Origin: Anthoceros angustus
Taxonomy: Eukaryota > Streptophyta > Anthocerotopsida > Anthocerotales > Anthocerotaceae
Reading direction: 5' to 3'
NCBI GenBank assembly: GCA_010909165.1
Contig: MU008166.1
Location: 434,001 to 498,000, forward strand
DNA length: 64,000 bases
Below, piece after piece: positions 20,051 to 30,153 of the stretch; within the stretch, counting starts at the first letter, position 1, and each line of letters starts with the position of its first letter. The translations under genes and the position numbers were made by a program. The notes under the pieces are model-generated. The model saw only the letters and a program-made list of their open reading frames with translations. It was not told where the DNA came from and did not search any database.

Positions 20051-22522
20051 ATGGCCACAGCCAAGGCTGAAGCTTCGTTTCTTCTCTTTGCAGTTCATTG
20101 GCTTTCAGGCGGGACCCTACAAATTGGTGTGTGTACAGGGATTCTGCGAGGAGCTCCTGCTAATCTCATCTTAGGGAGTCGACCCCTGGCAAGCAAAGCC
20201 TCCAGGTGCAGCAGTGACATCCGGCGTAAGGGGTCCGGCGAGGTGCTGTGGTTAAACAACATGTTTAAGCCAGCTTGGGTTGATGAGCAGTTCGTTTCCT
20301 TGGAGGATATGCAGATGGGCCATGGTGCCTCTCCTTCCGAGTCCAGCTCTCAGGATAAGCTTGAGACTGGGAGTTGTGCAGGATCGGAAATGGGCGTCGT
20401 TACTGCTGTTACCGTGAGCACGTTATGTCAGCAGGGGAAGCTTTCTGAGGCCGTTGGAGCCCTGGAATCTCTGGCGCAGACAGACTCTGCTGTCTCTCAG
20501 TCTCTGTTGTACACTGTGCTAAAACTGTGTACAGCTAACAAGGATTTGGTTGTGGGGCGTCGAGTTCATGATCTCTCTGCCAAACTTGGGTACGAGTCGA
20601 GTGCATTCTTGGGGAACCATATCTTGCGCATGTATGCATGTGGAGGCAGGCTGCAGGAGGCCATGGATGTGTTCACCAGGGTGGGCAAACCAAATGTCTT
20701 CATGTGGTTTTCCATAATCTCTGCCCATGCTAAGAACGGGAAACCTAACGAGGCCATACAACTCTACCGTGAGATGCGGAGGTCAGGAGTGAAGGCGAAT
20801 GGTCACATCTTTGTAGCTGCCCTTCAGGCTTGTGCATTTGCTGCCGACTTGGAATCCGGCAGAAAAGTGCACCACGATGTGGTGCAGAGTGGCATTCCGA
20901 CCAACTTGTTTGTCGCCAACTGCCTGGTGGACATGTATGCAAAATGTGGCAAAATTAAAGATGCACGCCAGGTCTTTGACAGCATGGTCACAAAGGATGT
21001 GGTGACATGGACAGCGCTGATCGCTGGGTATGCACAGCAAGGACTCGGCCAGGAGGCGCTTGTTGTGTATGGACAAATGGAACAGGATGGCCTCATTTTG
21101 GCTGACCGTGTTACTGTTGCTTGCCTTCTGAAGGCCTGTGCAAACACTGGTGCCTTACAGAAGGGCAGGCAGCTGCACTCACAGATTGTCGAAAGAGGAC
21201 TGCTGGATGACAGACTAGTGGGAACCTGCCTGGTGGACATGTATGCAAAATGTGGTGAACTGGAAGACGCACGCCAGGTTTTTGACAGAATGAACTCAAA
21301 GGACGTGGTGACATGGACCGCCCTGATATCTGGGTATGCACAGCTTGGACTCGGCCAAGAGGCGCTTGCTGTTTATGGACAAATGGAGGAGGCGGGCCTC
21401 ATTTTGGCTAACCATTTTACTTTTGCTTGCCTTCTGAAGGCCTGTGCCAGCACTGGTGCCTTACAGAAGGGCATGCAACTGCACTCACAGATTGTGGAAA
21501 GAGGATTGCTGGATGACGTTTTGGTGGGCAATTGCCTGGTGGACATGTATGCAAAATGTGGTGAACTGGAAGGTGCACGCCAGGTTTTTGACAGCATGCC
21601 CGCAAAGGATGTGGTGACGTGGACCGCTCTGATATCTGGCTATGGTGCTTGTGATGAAGGTCACAAGGCACTAGCTTGTTTTGAGGAGATGTTGGTTGCT
21701 GGCATTCAGCCTGATGGTGCCACTTTTACTTGCCTTCTAGTAGCATGCAGTCATGAGGGACTGGTCCATGAGGGCCGCAAGCACTTTGATTCCATGGCTG
21801 AACAGCACGGCATCAAACCCACTATTGATCATTACACCTGCATGATTGATCTTCTTGGGCGTGCTGGCCATTTAGATGAGGCAGAGAAGATGTTGTCATG
21901 CGAGGGCCAAATTAATGTTGTGGGCTTGACGTCTTTGTTGAATGCCTGCAAAAGTCACGGGGATATAGAGAGGGCGATGCGGTGTTTTGAAAGCATTGTT
22001 AGGCTAGACCCCCAGGAGGCGCCTGCCTATGTGCTCATGGCCAGTGCCTATGCAGATGCAGGTAGGTGGACCGATGTAGACAGGATTGAAACACAGAGAA
22101 GGGCAGCAGGAGCTAACAAGAAACCTGCTGTGGCAACCATAGAGGTGAATAAGGAGGTACATAAATTTCTGGTGGGAGAAAAGACAGAGGATATTGCGTT
22201 AAAGGTAGAGAGCACGAATGCCCGTCTGAAGCAGGAAGGAGGCCACGTAGCTCACACAAAATTGGTGTTGAAGCCACTATCTGAGAAGGAAAAGGAAGAT
22301 GCTCTTTGTGGGCATGCTGAGAAACTAGCTTTGGCGTTCGGTCTCTTGAACACTCCGAGTGGAACACCCCTGGTGGTAACGAAGAATCTACGCATGTGCA
22401 GTGACTGCCACAGTTCCACGGAGATCATGTCAAGGCTTGAACAGAGAGACATTGTTGTAAGGGACGGGTACCGTGTGCATCGATTCGCAGCTGGTTGTTG
22501 CAGTTGTAAGGGTCGACCGTGA
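20051..22522 (+). CDS. PPR PLS protein with DYW:KP-type C-terminus, candidate U-to-C RNA-editing factor
   Basis: An intact 823-residue single exon. The N-terminus keeps half a PDF motif (GEVLWLNNMFKPAWVDEQF). From about residue 118 to 600 there are PLS repeats; two to three successive blocks are nearly identical with an exact 306-bp (102-residue) period. An E/E+ region follows, then a DYW-family domain. The usual PG box is NKKPAVATIEV. The deaminase-like signature is GHAEKLALAFGLL (H-x-E), the zinc site is MCSDCH, and the end is CCSCKGRP instead of DYW. A Lys-Pro box plus terminal GRP defines the DYW:KP variant, found in plants that edit U to C in organelle RNA. Targeting to plastid or mitochondrion is inferred. 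Related decayed copies lie at 49.9-51.1 kb and 54.1-54.5 kb. Confidence 0.92.
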   Translation: MATAKAEASFLLFAVHWLSGGTLQIGVCTGILRGAPANLILGSRPLASKASRCSSDIRRKGSGEVLWLNNMFKPAWVDEQFVSLEDMQMGHGASPSESSSQDKLETGSCAGSEMGVVTAVTVSTLCQQGKLSEAVGALESLAQTDSAVSQSLLYTVLKLCTANKDLVVGRRVHDLSAKLGYESSAFLGNHILRMYACGGRLQEAMDVFTRVGKPNVFMWFSIISAHAKNGKPNEAIQLYREMRRSGVKANGHIFVAALQACAFAADLESGRKVHHDVVQSGIPTNLFVANCLVDMYAKCGKIKDARQVFDSMVTKDVVTWTALIAGYAQQGLGQEALVVYGQMEQDGLILADRVTVACLLKACANTGALQKGRQLHSQIVERGLLDDRLVGTCLVDMYAKCGELEDARQVFDRMNSKDVVTWTALISGYAQLGLGQEALAVYGQMEEAGLILANHFTFACLLKACASTGALQKGMQLHSQIVERGLLDDVLVGNCLVDMYAKCGELEGARQVFDSMPAKDVVTWTALISGYGACDEGHKALACFEEMLVAGIQPDGATFTCLLVACSHEGLVHEGRKHFDSMAEQHGIKPTIDHYTCMIDLLGRAGHLDEAEKMLSCEGQINVVGLTSLLNACKSHGDIERAMRCFESIVRLDPQEAPAYVLMASAYADAGRWTDVDRIETQRRAAGANKKPAVATIEVNKEVHKFLVGEKTEDIALKVESTNARLKQEGGHVAHTKLVLKPLSEKEKEDALCGHAEKLALAFGLLNTPSGTPLVVTKNLRMCSDCHSSTEIMSRLEQRDIVVRDGYRVHRFAAGCCSCKGRP
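20690..21620 (+). repeat. 306-bp PLS-triplet tandem duplications inside the PPR gene
   Basis: The segment CTGGTGGACATGTATGCAAA occurs with 306-bp spacing (tgcc at 20921, 21227 and 21533). The second and third blocks differ at few residues (for example GLGQEALVVYGQMEQDG versus GLGQEALAVYGQMEEAG). This is one P-L-S triplet of 102 residues. Confidence 0.9.
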
Positions 22523-22924
22523 GAATGATGAGGAAGCCAGCGCCCAAGTGTGGGTGCCAGAGAAAATTGCTGTCGGGGTGAATGTGCTTGCTTAGCTCCA
22601 TTCCTGTCCTAACTGAGACATGGACATGGATGGCTAACGCTGATCCTGGCAGCTCTTATCGTACCAGAAAGAATGAGAATTGAGCGGAACAGGGCGTCTG
22701 CTGGGTGTGGACTCGCACCCCTTAACTTTCGCCCCACTAGCCGTTTGACTGCCGAAATCCTAAAGCCTAAAGCCGAAAGGTAGATTATACATGCCATCGT
22801 CACAAAGGTCTTCCAGTTACGGGTCGACCAGGTCCGAGCCATGGAAGCATCAAGAATATCAGATACACGAAACAGCAGGCAGTTCACTCTCCTGGATGTT
22901 CTCTTCCAAAAATTTGAAGTGTCT
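22523..22924. other. Convergent intergenic region
   Basis: About 400 bp between the convergent ends of the PPR gene and the PGP phosphatase gene. It presumably holds both 3' UTRs. No feature is recognised. Confidence 0.5.
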
Positions 22925-24334
22925 TCAGCAGGTAGCACGATCCTTCACGAAATTGCTAGCATTGGCGAACAGCTTATGGGTAGTAGGCAGTACTCCACTT
23001 TGTTCCCATCGTTGGACAAGAGAATCCTCCAGCTTCCTCACCTGGAAACGCAGGAAGAGGACTTCAACCCAGTTGGCTAACAAAGAAAGTATAGGAAATG
23101 TATTTACGATCCAGAAGTGCAACGTACCTGTTGCACAACGAACGGCTCTCCTACCAAAGTCAAAGGGGCAGGACGGATTGTGAGCAAGCCATTCCGGTTT
23201 CCATAGGCCACATCGGTGAAATATCGGTCTCCCACCTGCAAAGAACGGATCATGTCTTATTTCCTTCTCTACAACAGAAAGACTGTAGAGCGGATTGAGC
23301 AGGATAGGTGGCCACTTGCCATCACAAGAAGGGATGGTTCACAACCGAAATGCTTGCCAACTTCGTCAGCACTGCCTCCAGGCTTCTTGGCATCTGCATC
23401 CACATGATCCGGGTGAGCTATCTCAAACCACTGGAAGCCAATTCACAGGGATGTGAGGAAGACGAGAATTACCATGCCGTATCACAGCTATGTTCAACGA
23501 AGTCTCAAGCTTTCTTGCTTCGGAGCCATCCGGATCGTACTGATTCAGACCTGCTTTAGCCTGTTGGTGAGCAAAGATTGCCAGCACCGATGACAGCAGC
23601 ACATAAGCAAGTCATGGAAGCTTACCGGCGGAATTGCTGAGTAGGGCAACACGACCTTCAAATACAGATTTGCACTCCTCCAGGGAAGCGATTAGAGTAG
23701 GCCACACATCCAGCTTGTATGGTGCTGTCAAGGTGTTGTCCTTATCGAACACAACGCCTTGAAATCCGTGCTTGCGCAGAGCAGGCCAGTTGATCCAACT
23801 GATATCCTGTACGCTCACATGCGGGATGGCCAAATGCTGCTCACTCAACACTATTCTGGAAGCAAAGGCAATTCCAGACAGGTTCAGCCTCTGGCCTAGT
23901 TTGGCCCACACGGACTTGGAGCTCATTTCTTCCGCATCATCAGACTCCGCCAGTATTGCTAGTTCTCCCGACGAGAGAAGACCTGACAACTGGTCCCAAT
24001 CATCTTCAGGTTCTTGGACGTGGGGCGGACAAGGAATCAGCTGCCCGTCCGCTGTGACTTCGAAGATCACTCCTTCAGCCTCATGAGATGCGTCGAAGGC
24101 ATTCAAACCACCGCGCTTGGAAGGCAGATTAAGAGTCGGCAGGTATGCTGCGCTGCCAGGACTGCCTGTTGTTGTTGCTGCCTTGAGGCGCTTTGTGCAA
24201 AGAGGGTTGGGAGTTTCCCGCATTGTAAGCCTGCCTCTACATCCCACCTCAGGAGACAAGGCCTGATTGCGATTGCATACCACACCGTTTGCTCGAATTT
24301 CACTAGGAGCTACGGAATTCAGCAGTCTCTCCAT
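22925..24334 (-). CDS. Phosphatidylglycerophosphate phosphatase, HAD/YqeG type (PGPP1-like)
   Basis: Five exons join in frame to 361 residues: 24334..23626, 23550..23473, 23393..23320, 23235..23128 and 23041..22925. The HAD catalytic motif is VVFDKDNTLT (D197, D199), followed by LLSNSAG (motif II), KKPGGSADEV (motif III region) and VGDRYFTDVAYGNRNG (motif IV). The enzyme dephosphorylates phosphatidylglycerol phosphate to phosphatidylglycerol, an essential thylakoid or mitochondrial lipid. The first about 170 residues are a long, poorly conserved N-terminus with an acidic insert (EPEDDWDQLSG), probably including a transit peptide. Intron 3 uses a GC donor (GCAAGT at 23319), a known minor class. 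Length is close to the Arabidopsis PGPP1 protein (about 343). Confidence 0.88.
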
Positions 24335-25746
24335 GGTCCAAGATACCTCAGCAAGGCATGCAGCAACTTCAAGTCATGCAAAGAACGAGGCTTCTTCCGC
24401 TGGAAAGACTAATCCACCTGGACAGACTAATCACCAGCACCTGGCTTCCATTTCTCACTGGCCAGTTGTACGGGAATGGATGCAACCTGTGCCTGCTGCT
24501 GGCATGCCCTCACGAGTGATGCCAGTTGTCAAAAGACGGAATCACAAATGCTAGATAGAACAAAGAAATCAATCAAGAGAGGATGGCGGATCCAGTAAAA
24601 GTTGATGAGATGAGAAAACCATGTCTGCTCCGTTGCCGAGTGCTGGCACGGAGCAGGACAACGGCGGAAAATCAAACTCCAAGTTGAGAATCACATGTCT
24701 AAGAAGCTCAGCAGAAACACGAGAGCCCTACCGTGGCATGAGGTAAGTCTAGACATACTATTAGCGTGGCAGAGAGTTCGCCAAGATCTTCGACCAGATG
24801 AAGCAAAGGAAATGCAAGGCAGTGAAGTCATGCCTCTGGAGGCTCTGATCTTCCGCCACTTCCGAAAGTATGCTCTTACAGGAGCATCATCTCGGCACTT
24901 CAGCATCCACATTCGAGTGCAGTTCATTCCCGGAATCAGATGAAGAAGCCAGGAGTCAGGCACGTCTAGTGATGCAAAGTAAGCATTGTTCAACTAGACA
25001 ATCCTCACACCAGGCTTCTTTATTAGGTTCCAGGAATGATTCTTAGTCGCATCACAGTTCAGGAAGCTCAAAGTCTGCACCTGTTGCCACAGTGCAAAAC
25101 AACTCGTTTCTGAGAACAGATTGCATCAAGCAGACGCCAGGCTGAGATCATGACCCTGCCACCCTTATGGTTTCTAAGAAGACAGTCCCCACCCTCATGG
25201 TGACAACTCTCCCCATTCCCAGACAATCCACGGCATCGACAAACAACCGCCCTGAGGATTCTGGAAGTGTCAGATTCTAGGACAGGACAATACACGTTAG
25301 CACATAAGGGTAACTGGTGATCCAGCAAACCATCAGAGACGAATCTCAACAAAGATGAGTTTGTGACGTGTTTCATTACTTTCTCGTTATCAAGTGTTTC
25401 ACACTCTCATTAATTCGAGTCAGAGTTTCGTTACACTAATAAACTGTGCTACTTTAACTGGTACTTCAGACTCTTTAGTGAAGTAGCAACACCTCAGCCC
25501 ACAACTGTTTCAGGATCAAATACAAACTAAGGATCAACCTTGAATGCTCCAGGGGTACCGGCATGTGTCAGGACAACATATGGTGAAAGCCTTCAGACCC
25601 TCACATCAATGGTAGTTGTTCGGCACTGATACACAGCATTAAAAAAGGGCTGCATCTGAGCACCAGCAACAGAATCACCCGTTGGAGAAGCCTCAATCAA
25701 GAGTCCAAATCTCTTTCAGTCTACTATCTCCTGTTTACTGGCCCCG
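24335..25746. other. Intergenic region, nothing recognised
   Basis: About 1.4 kb with short unsupported open frames (the longest is about 100 residues on -, 25068-25376). No RNA gene or repeat seen. The 5' leader of the PGP phosphatase gene may begin here. Confidence 0.4.
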
Positions 25747-26426
25747 TTAGTCGCTTCTTCTCTTAGTCTTCTTGATGGCAATGAAGTCGTCATCACTGTC
25801 AGATGCATTCTTTTTCCTCTTGCCCTGGGCTACAGCTTTAGCCTTACCTCCATTGGCCACACCTGCAGCCTTAGGCTTCGCCTCAAAATCCGAATCAGCA
25901 TCAGCTTTCCCCCTGTTGTTGCCCCTGGAGGACGCAGAAGCTTTCACCGGAGTTCCCTGTTTGGGACGCCCTTGCTTCTTCTCCAAAGCCTTTTGGGCAT
26001 CCTTGGGAGACAGCAGACCATGCTCCATCAACCTGTCACGAACCAAATCAGATACAATACCACCAAGAGATTCCAAATACATGCTTCAGAAAGCCGAAAC
26101 CCACCAACCAAAGCCTTAAAAATGACATACCAGATCTCAGCCATCTCGCTAGTAGGAATTTGCTCATACAGACTTTCATAAAAGATCCTCAAAGGATCCC
26201 TCTGCAAACACAGGAACCTGCCTGTCAGACACACCCAAAATCCACAGATACATCAAGCAAGGACACACCATACACTCCCACATACCTCCTCAGGAGCGTC
26301 ATATCTTTGACCTGGAAGGCTGAAGACCTTCTTCTCCCTCTCCTTCTTCTCTTTGACCCCATTGACCTTGGTGACAGTCACCACCTTCCTCCTCACAACC
26401 GTTTTGGTTCCATTAGACGACTCCGC
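25747..26426 (-). CDS. Conserved Lys-rich plant protein of unknown function (3' exons)
   Basis: Three exons join in frame: 26426..26287, 26201..26131 and 26032..25747. They encode KTVVRRKVVTVTKVNG, FSLPGQRYDAPEE, DPLRIFYESLYEQIPTSEMA, EIWLMEHGLLSPKDAQKALE, and a Lys/Ser/Asp-rich tail ending in DDDFIAIKKTKRRSD. The middle block looks strongly conserved. The basic-acidic tail contains likely nuclear localisation sequences (GKRKKN, KKTKRR), so a nuclear protein is inferred. I recall similar uncharacterised plant proteins but no established function. The start exon is not resolved: the reading upstream of 26426 needs another intron, and nearby Met codons at 26700-26750 do not connect clearly. Confidence 0.65.
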
Positions 26427-27083
26427 CTGCACACCATTGACAACAACAACACACCGTCAGTAACTGCTGCGACATCACATTGTCAAGAAGCTAAGAGATC
26501 AACACATAAGAACGCAAGCACACGTCACGTAACATGACAAACAGAATATGAGAGCATAAGAACATAACAAGCACATAGCATTCCCAAGTCCACGGCACCA
26601 AACCCTGCAAAAAGGCGGCAGGCCGCGGCATCGGAAGCTACGACTGCGAGCACCCAGAAGAGACAAGCAGGGGAGGGAGCAGTGGGGCAATGCCCGCCAT
26701 GACCCACCATGCCGGAAACATTCACATCCTAGAGCACAATGAGGCGGCAATGCAACAGGGGTGAAGCAGCGCTGCCCTTATAGGTGCCAGGGACCAGCCT
26801 GCAGGGCCGTGACGCAAGGGAAGGGGGCACGAATCTGCTGCGTTTCCCTAGGCGAACTTTTGTGGGTTTAAGAGATAGCACGTTCTGTTGATCCCAGAGA
26901 CATTATATAAGTGTCGGAATACTCACACTCCTTTTTCTATGCCCGTCGGCTTGCTTGTCACCAGACGCCGCACTGGCCGGCACCAACGCTGTGTTGTCAC
27001 GCTTCATTTCTCTCCCGCCCAATCCTCTCTGCGCAAACTGCAGTCTGCAGTTCGCTTCCAGACTGCCCGAGGCCTCCGCCGAG
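26427..27083. other. Divergent upstream region
   Basis: Region between the unresolved 5' end of the Lys-rich gene (-) and the argininosuccinate synthase start (+). It should hold both promoters and leaders. CATTATATAAGTG at about 26900 is a possible TATA element for the plus gene. Confidence 0.4.
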
Positions 27084-29814
27084 ATGGCTGCTCTATCGGG
27101 CAGTGTGGCAGCCAATGCTGGCCTCGCTGGAGTGAAGGCCGATGTTCGGGGCAACTCCTGCTTTACCTCTCGGCGTCACTCCTTTGTACAGCGCCCGATT
27201 CCCTACCACCCAGAATTTTGCGCTCACTCAGCCTTCGCTCGTGCTTCCGCTTTTCTCAACCTGTTCCTGTCGTGGTTGTTGTCATTGCCTGTCAGCGCAT
27301 CTGCTGAAAACGATGCTTGCTCTCGTGCAATTCTGAGCTAATTCTGTTCATACCTGTGCCCGCCCAGCAGAGCTTCGTTTCCGGGCAGTTCTGGGGCCAG
27401 TCTCTCGAAGTTTCCCCTCTCAGGGGAACGAAGCAAGCGATGCAGGCTGCTGTGCAAGGTACTTGTGTTTCCCTCCACCTCCAGGATTGTGCATATATAG
27501 GGTAGTTTTATAGGTTTATATTTCCTTCTGGATAGAAGCTCGGGAATTTCTCCAGACTCGAGGAGAACTGTCCTTCTTCAATAGGGTTAGCCATAGCTTG
27601 GTATATAAACAAGTAAGACCTTGAACGTCGGGGATTTCATATGGAGAAACCTGCCTTCCTGAATGGGGCTAGCTGCCTTGGACTTCGGGATTTTGATATG
27701 GAAAGTATAACAAGTCAAACCTTGAACGTTGGGATTGGATCTTCGGGATTGAACTCTCTGGACAGTGCTTCAATTTTCTATCGTGGACTTGATCTAATCG
27801 TGGGTTTGACGGTTCTCCCAGGTGCTAGGGCAGTGCTGGCTGCCGATGGCGATGTGAAACAGACAACAGGCAAGGCAGCAGCAGGGATTCGAGGGAAGCT
27901 CAATAAAGTTGTTCTTGCTTACAGTGGTGGTCTGGACACCTCGGTTATCGTGCCTTGGCTTAGGTGAGGCTGCTTAAACCCTTGTACTTGTAATTGTTGT
28001 GTCACTTTTTGTGTGATTTTTGTGAGGAGTAATTTGGGAACAAGCTCTCTGACAGCACTGTCAATCTGAATCAGGGAAAACTATGGCTGTGAGGTGGTTT
28101 GCTTTACAGCTGATGTGGGTCAAGTAAGTATTTTTGTGGGTTCATTGCTGAATATGTATATGGGATTCTGATGTGGCAGTCCATGCTGAGTTGGTGTAGT
28201 GACATTTACAGAAACTGTGCATGGAGCGGCTGCTGTCTTAGGTGTTTGTATGGACGTCTTACACCCTGGAATGTCTTGAATGCAGGGTGTTGGGGAGACA
28301 GATGGTCTGGAAGCAAAAGCGAAAGCGAGCGGCGCAAGCCAGCTCGTGATCCATGATCTTCAGGAGGAGTTTGTTAAAGACTACATTTATCCTTGCTTGC
28401 GAGCTGGAGCAGTGTATGAAAGGAAGTACCTTCTTGGCACTTCTATGGCCCGGCCTATCATCGCAAAGGTGTAATCCTCTACTTAGTCAGTGTAATGTTA
28501 GTGTGAAAGTGTGTGGTGAGCTGACAAGGTGGATGCTTGAAGACTAACCTTGATGAGAACTCGTCCGGGTGCAGGCGATGGTGGATGTGGCAAGGGAGGT
28601 TGGGGCTGATGCTGTTGCTCATGGATGCACAGGGAAAGGGAATGATCAGGTTGGTAAAAACCCAAATCCTGTTAGCCAGCAGCTGGGCTGTTGCAGAGTT
28701 CGCTTTACATACAGACCAGAAGGTGTAGAAAGTTGGGTAGGGCATTTGCATCCTTAACTCTGTTCTCATACCTGGTGCCTTGTGAGGCTAGGTGCGGTTT
28801 GAGCTCACCTTCTTCGCCCTGAACCCGAAGCTGCACGTGGTTGCCCCGTGGCGGGAATGGGACATCAAAGGAAGGGAAGACGCTATCGAGTATGCTAAGA
28901 AGTTCAACGTACCTGTGCCAGTAACCAAGAGGTCCATCTACAGCCGGGACCGAAACTTGTGGCACATCAGTCATGAGGTAATGTTCGGGTGTTTGCTTGC
29001 CATTGAGTTGAATGAAACCACCGGATACTGGACGGTAACGTTTGCTCATTTTTGTAGGGTGACATTCTGGAGGATCCTGCAAACGAGCCTCATAAGGATA
29101 TGTACGTGCTGACTGTCGATCCGGAGGACGCTCCTAATGAGCCAGAGTAAGGAAGCTAAACAGTTGCACGTGGTTTCTCGATGTGGACTAGTGATATTGC
29201 TTGCACTCCACTTTATCACAGAAAGCTTTCTGAGAAAGTTTGTGTCCCTTCCCATCAGGTATGTGGACATTGGACTTGAGGCAGGCGTTCCAGTCTCCAT
29301 CAACGGAGAACACCTGTCCCCTGCCAAGCTCCTTGCCAAGGCTAACGACATCGGAGGGCGACATGGAATCGGCCGCATAGACATGGTGGAGAACAGGCTG
29401 GTGGGCATGAAGAGTCGGGGGGTGTACGAGACTCCAGGGGGCACAATCCTCACCCTGGCAGCCCGGGAGCTGGAAACCCTGACTCTGGACAGGGAAACCG
29501 TGCAGCTGAAAGACACCCTGGCCATCAAGTACGCGGAACTGGTGTACGCAGGCAGATGGTTCGACCCTCTCAGGGAATCACTTGATGCATTCATGGAGAA
29601 CATCACAAAGACAACCACAGGCAGCGTCAAGCTGAAGCTCTACAAAGGCTCAGCTTCAGTGGCTACCAGAGAGAGTCCCTACAGCCTTTACAGCCAGGAC
29701 ATATCATCATTCGAGGAAGGGAGCGGAGTCTACAACCAGGCTGATGCGGCGGGCTTCATCCGTCTGTACGGGCTCCCCATCCGCGTGCGCGCAATGCTGC
29801 ACAACAAGAGCTAA
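27084..29814 (+). CDS. Argininosuccinate synthase, plastid-targeted
   Basis: Start at 27084 ([16 protein letters not shown]). Exon 2 (about 27371..27458, [14 protein letters not shown]) joins in phase to 27822..27963. Then follow 28075..28123, 28286..28468, 28575..28649, 28792..28977, 29058..29146 and 29259..29814, all with in-phase GT-AG borders. The exact end of exon 1 is uncertain. The enzyme joins citrulline and aspartate with ATP in arginine synthesis, in the chloroplast. The ATP PP-loop is [13 protein letters not shown]. Other signatures include [45 protein letters not shown] and AMLHNKS at the end. The N-terminal about 80 residues are rich in Ser/Ala/Gly and basic residues, as expected of a transit peptide. 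No defect was seen. Confidence 0.93.
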
Positions 29815-30153
29815 GTGCTGCTGCCCACATCAACACCATTCAGCAGGAGCCGTCCAAGCTGCTGCTGCTGGCTGGGTTGCGTGAGGGAAGAAAGGAACTG
29901 CACCCCCAAAGGCTTCAACTGGGTGCTGCCCATTCGGAAGAATTTTTTGTTGGGCCGAGCGGTTTCTCATTTTCTCAAGGGAGAATCACCGTCTCAGCAC
30001 GCTAGAGGTAAAGAACCACCGTCGCCTACCCAACTCGCTGAAGAACTGTGAAGGCCGGACCTAGGAGAAGGAATATCTAGAATGCCTGATGTCTGTCTGC
30101 TGATGAGACCAATCGAGAGGTAGGTGATGTGAAGAAGCAGAACTGATGATCCT
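29815..30153. other. Convergent intergenic region
   Basis: 3' regions of argininosuccinate synthase (+) and the F-box/LRR gene (-). No other feature. Confidence 0.5.
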
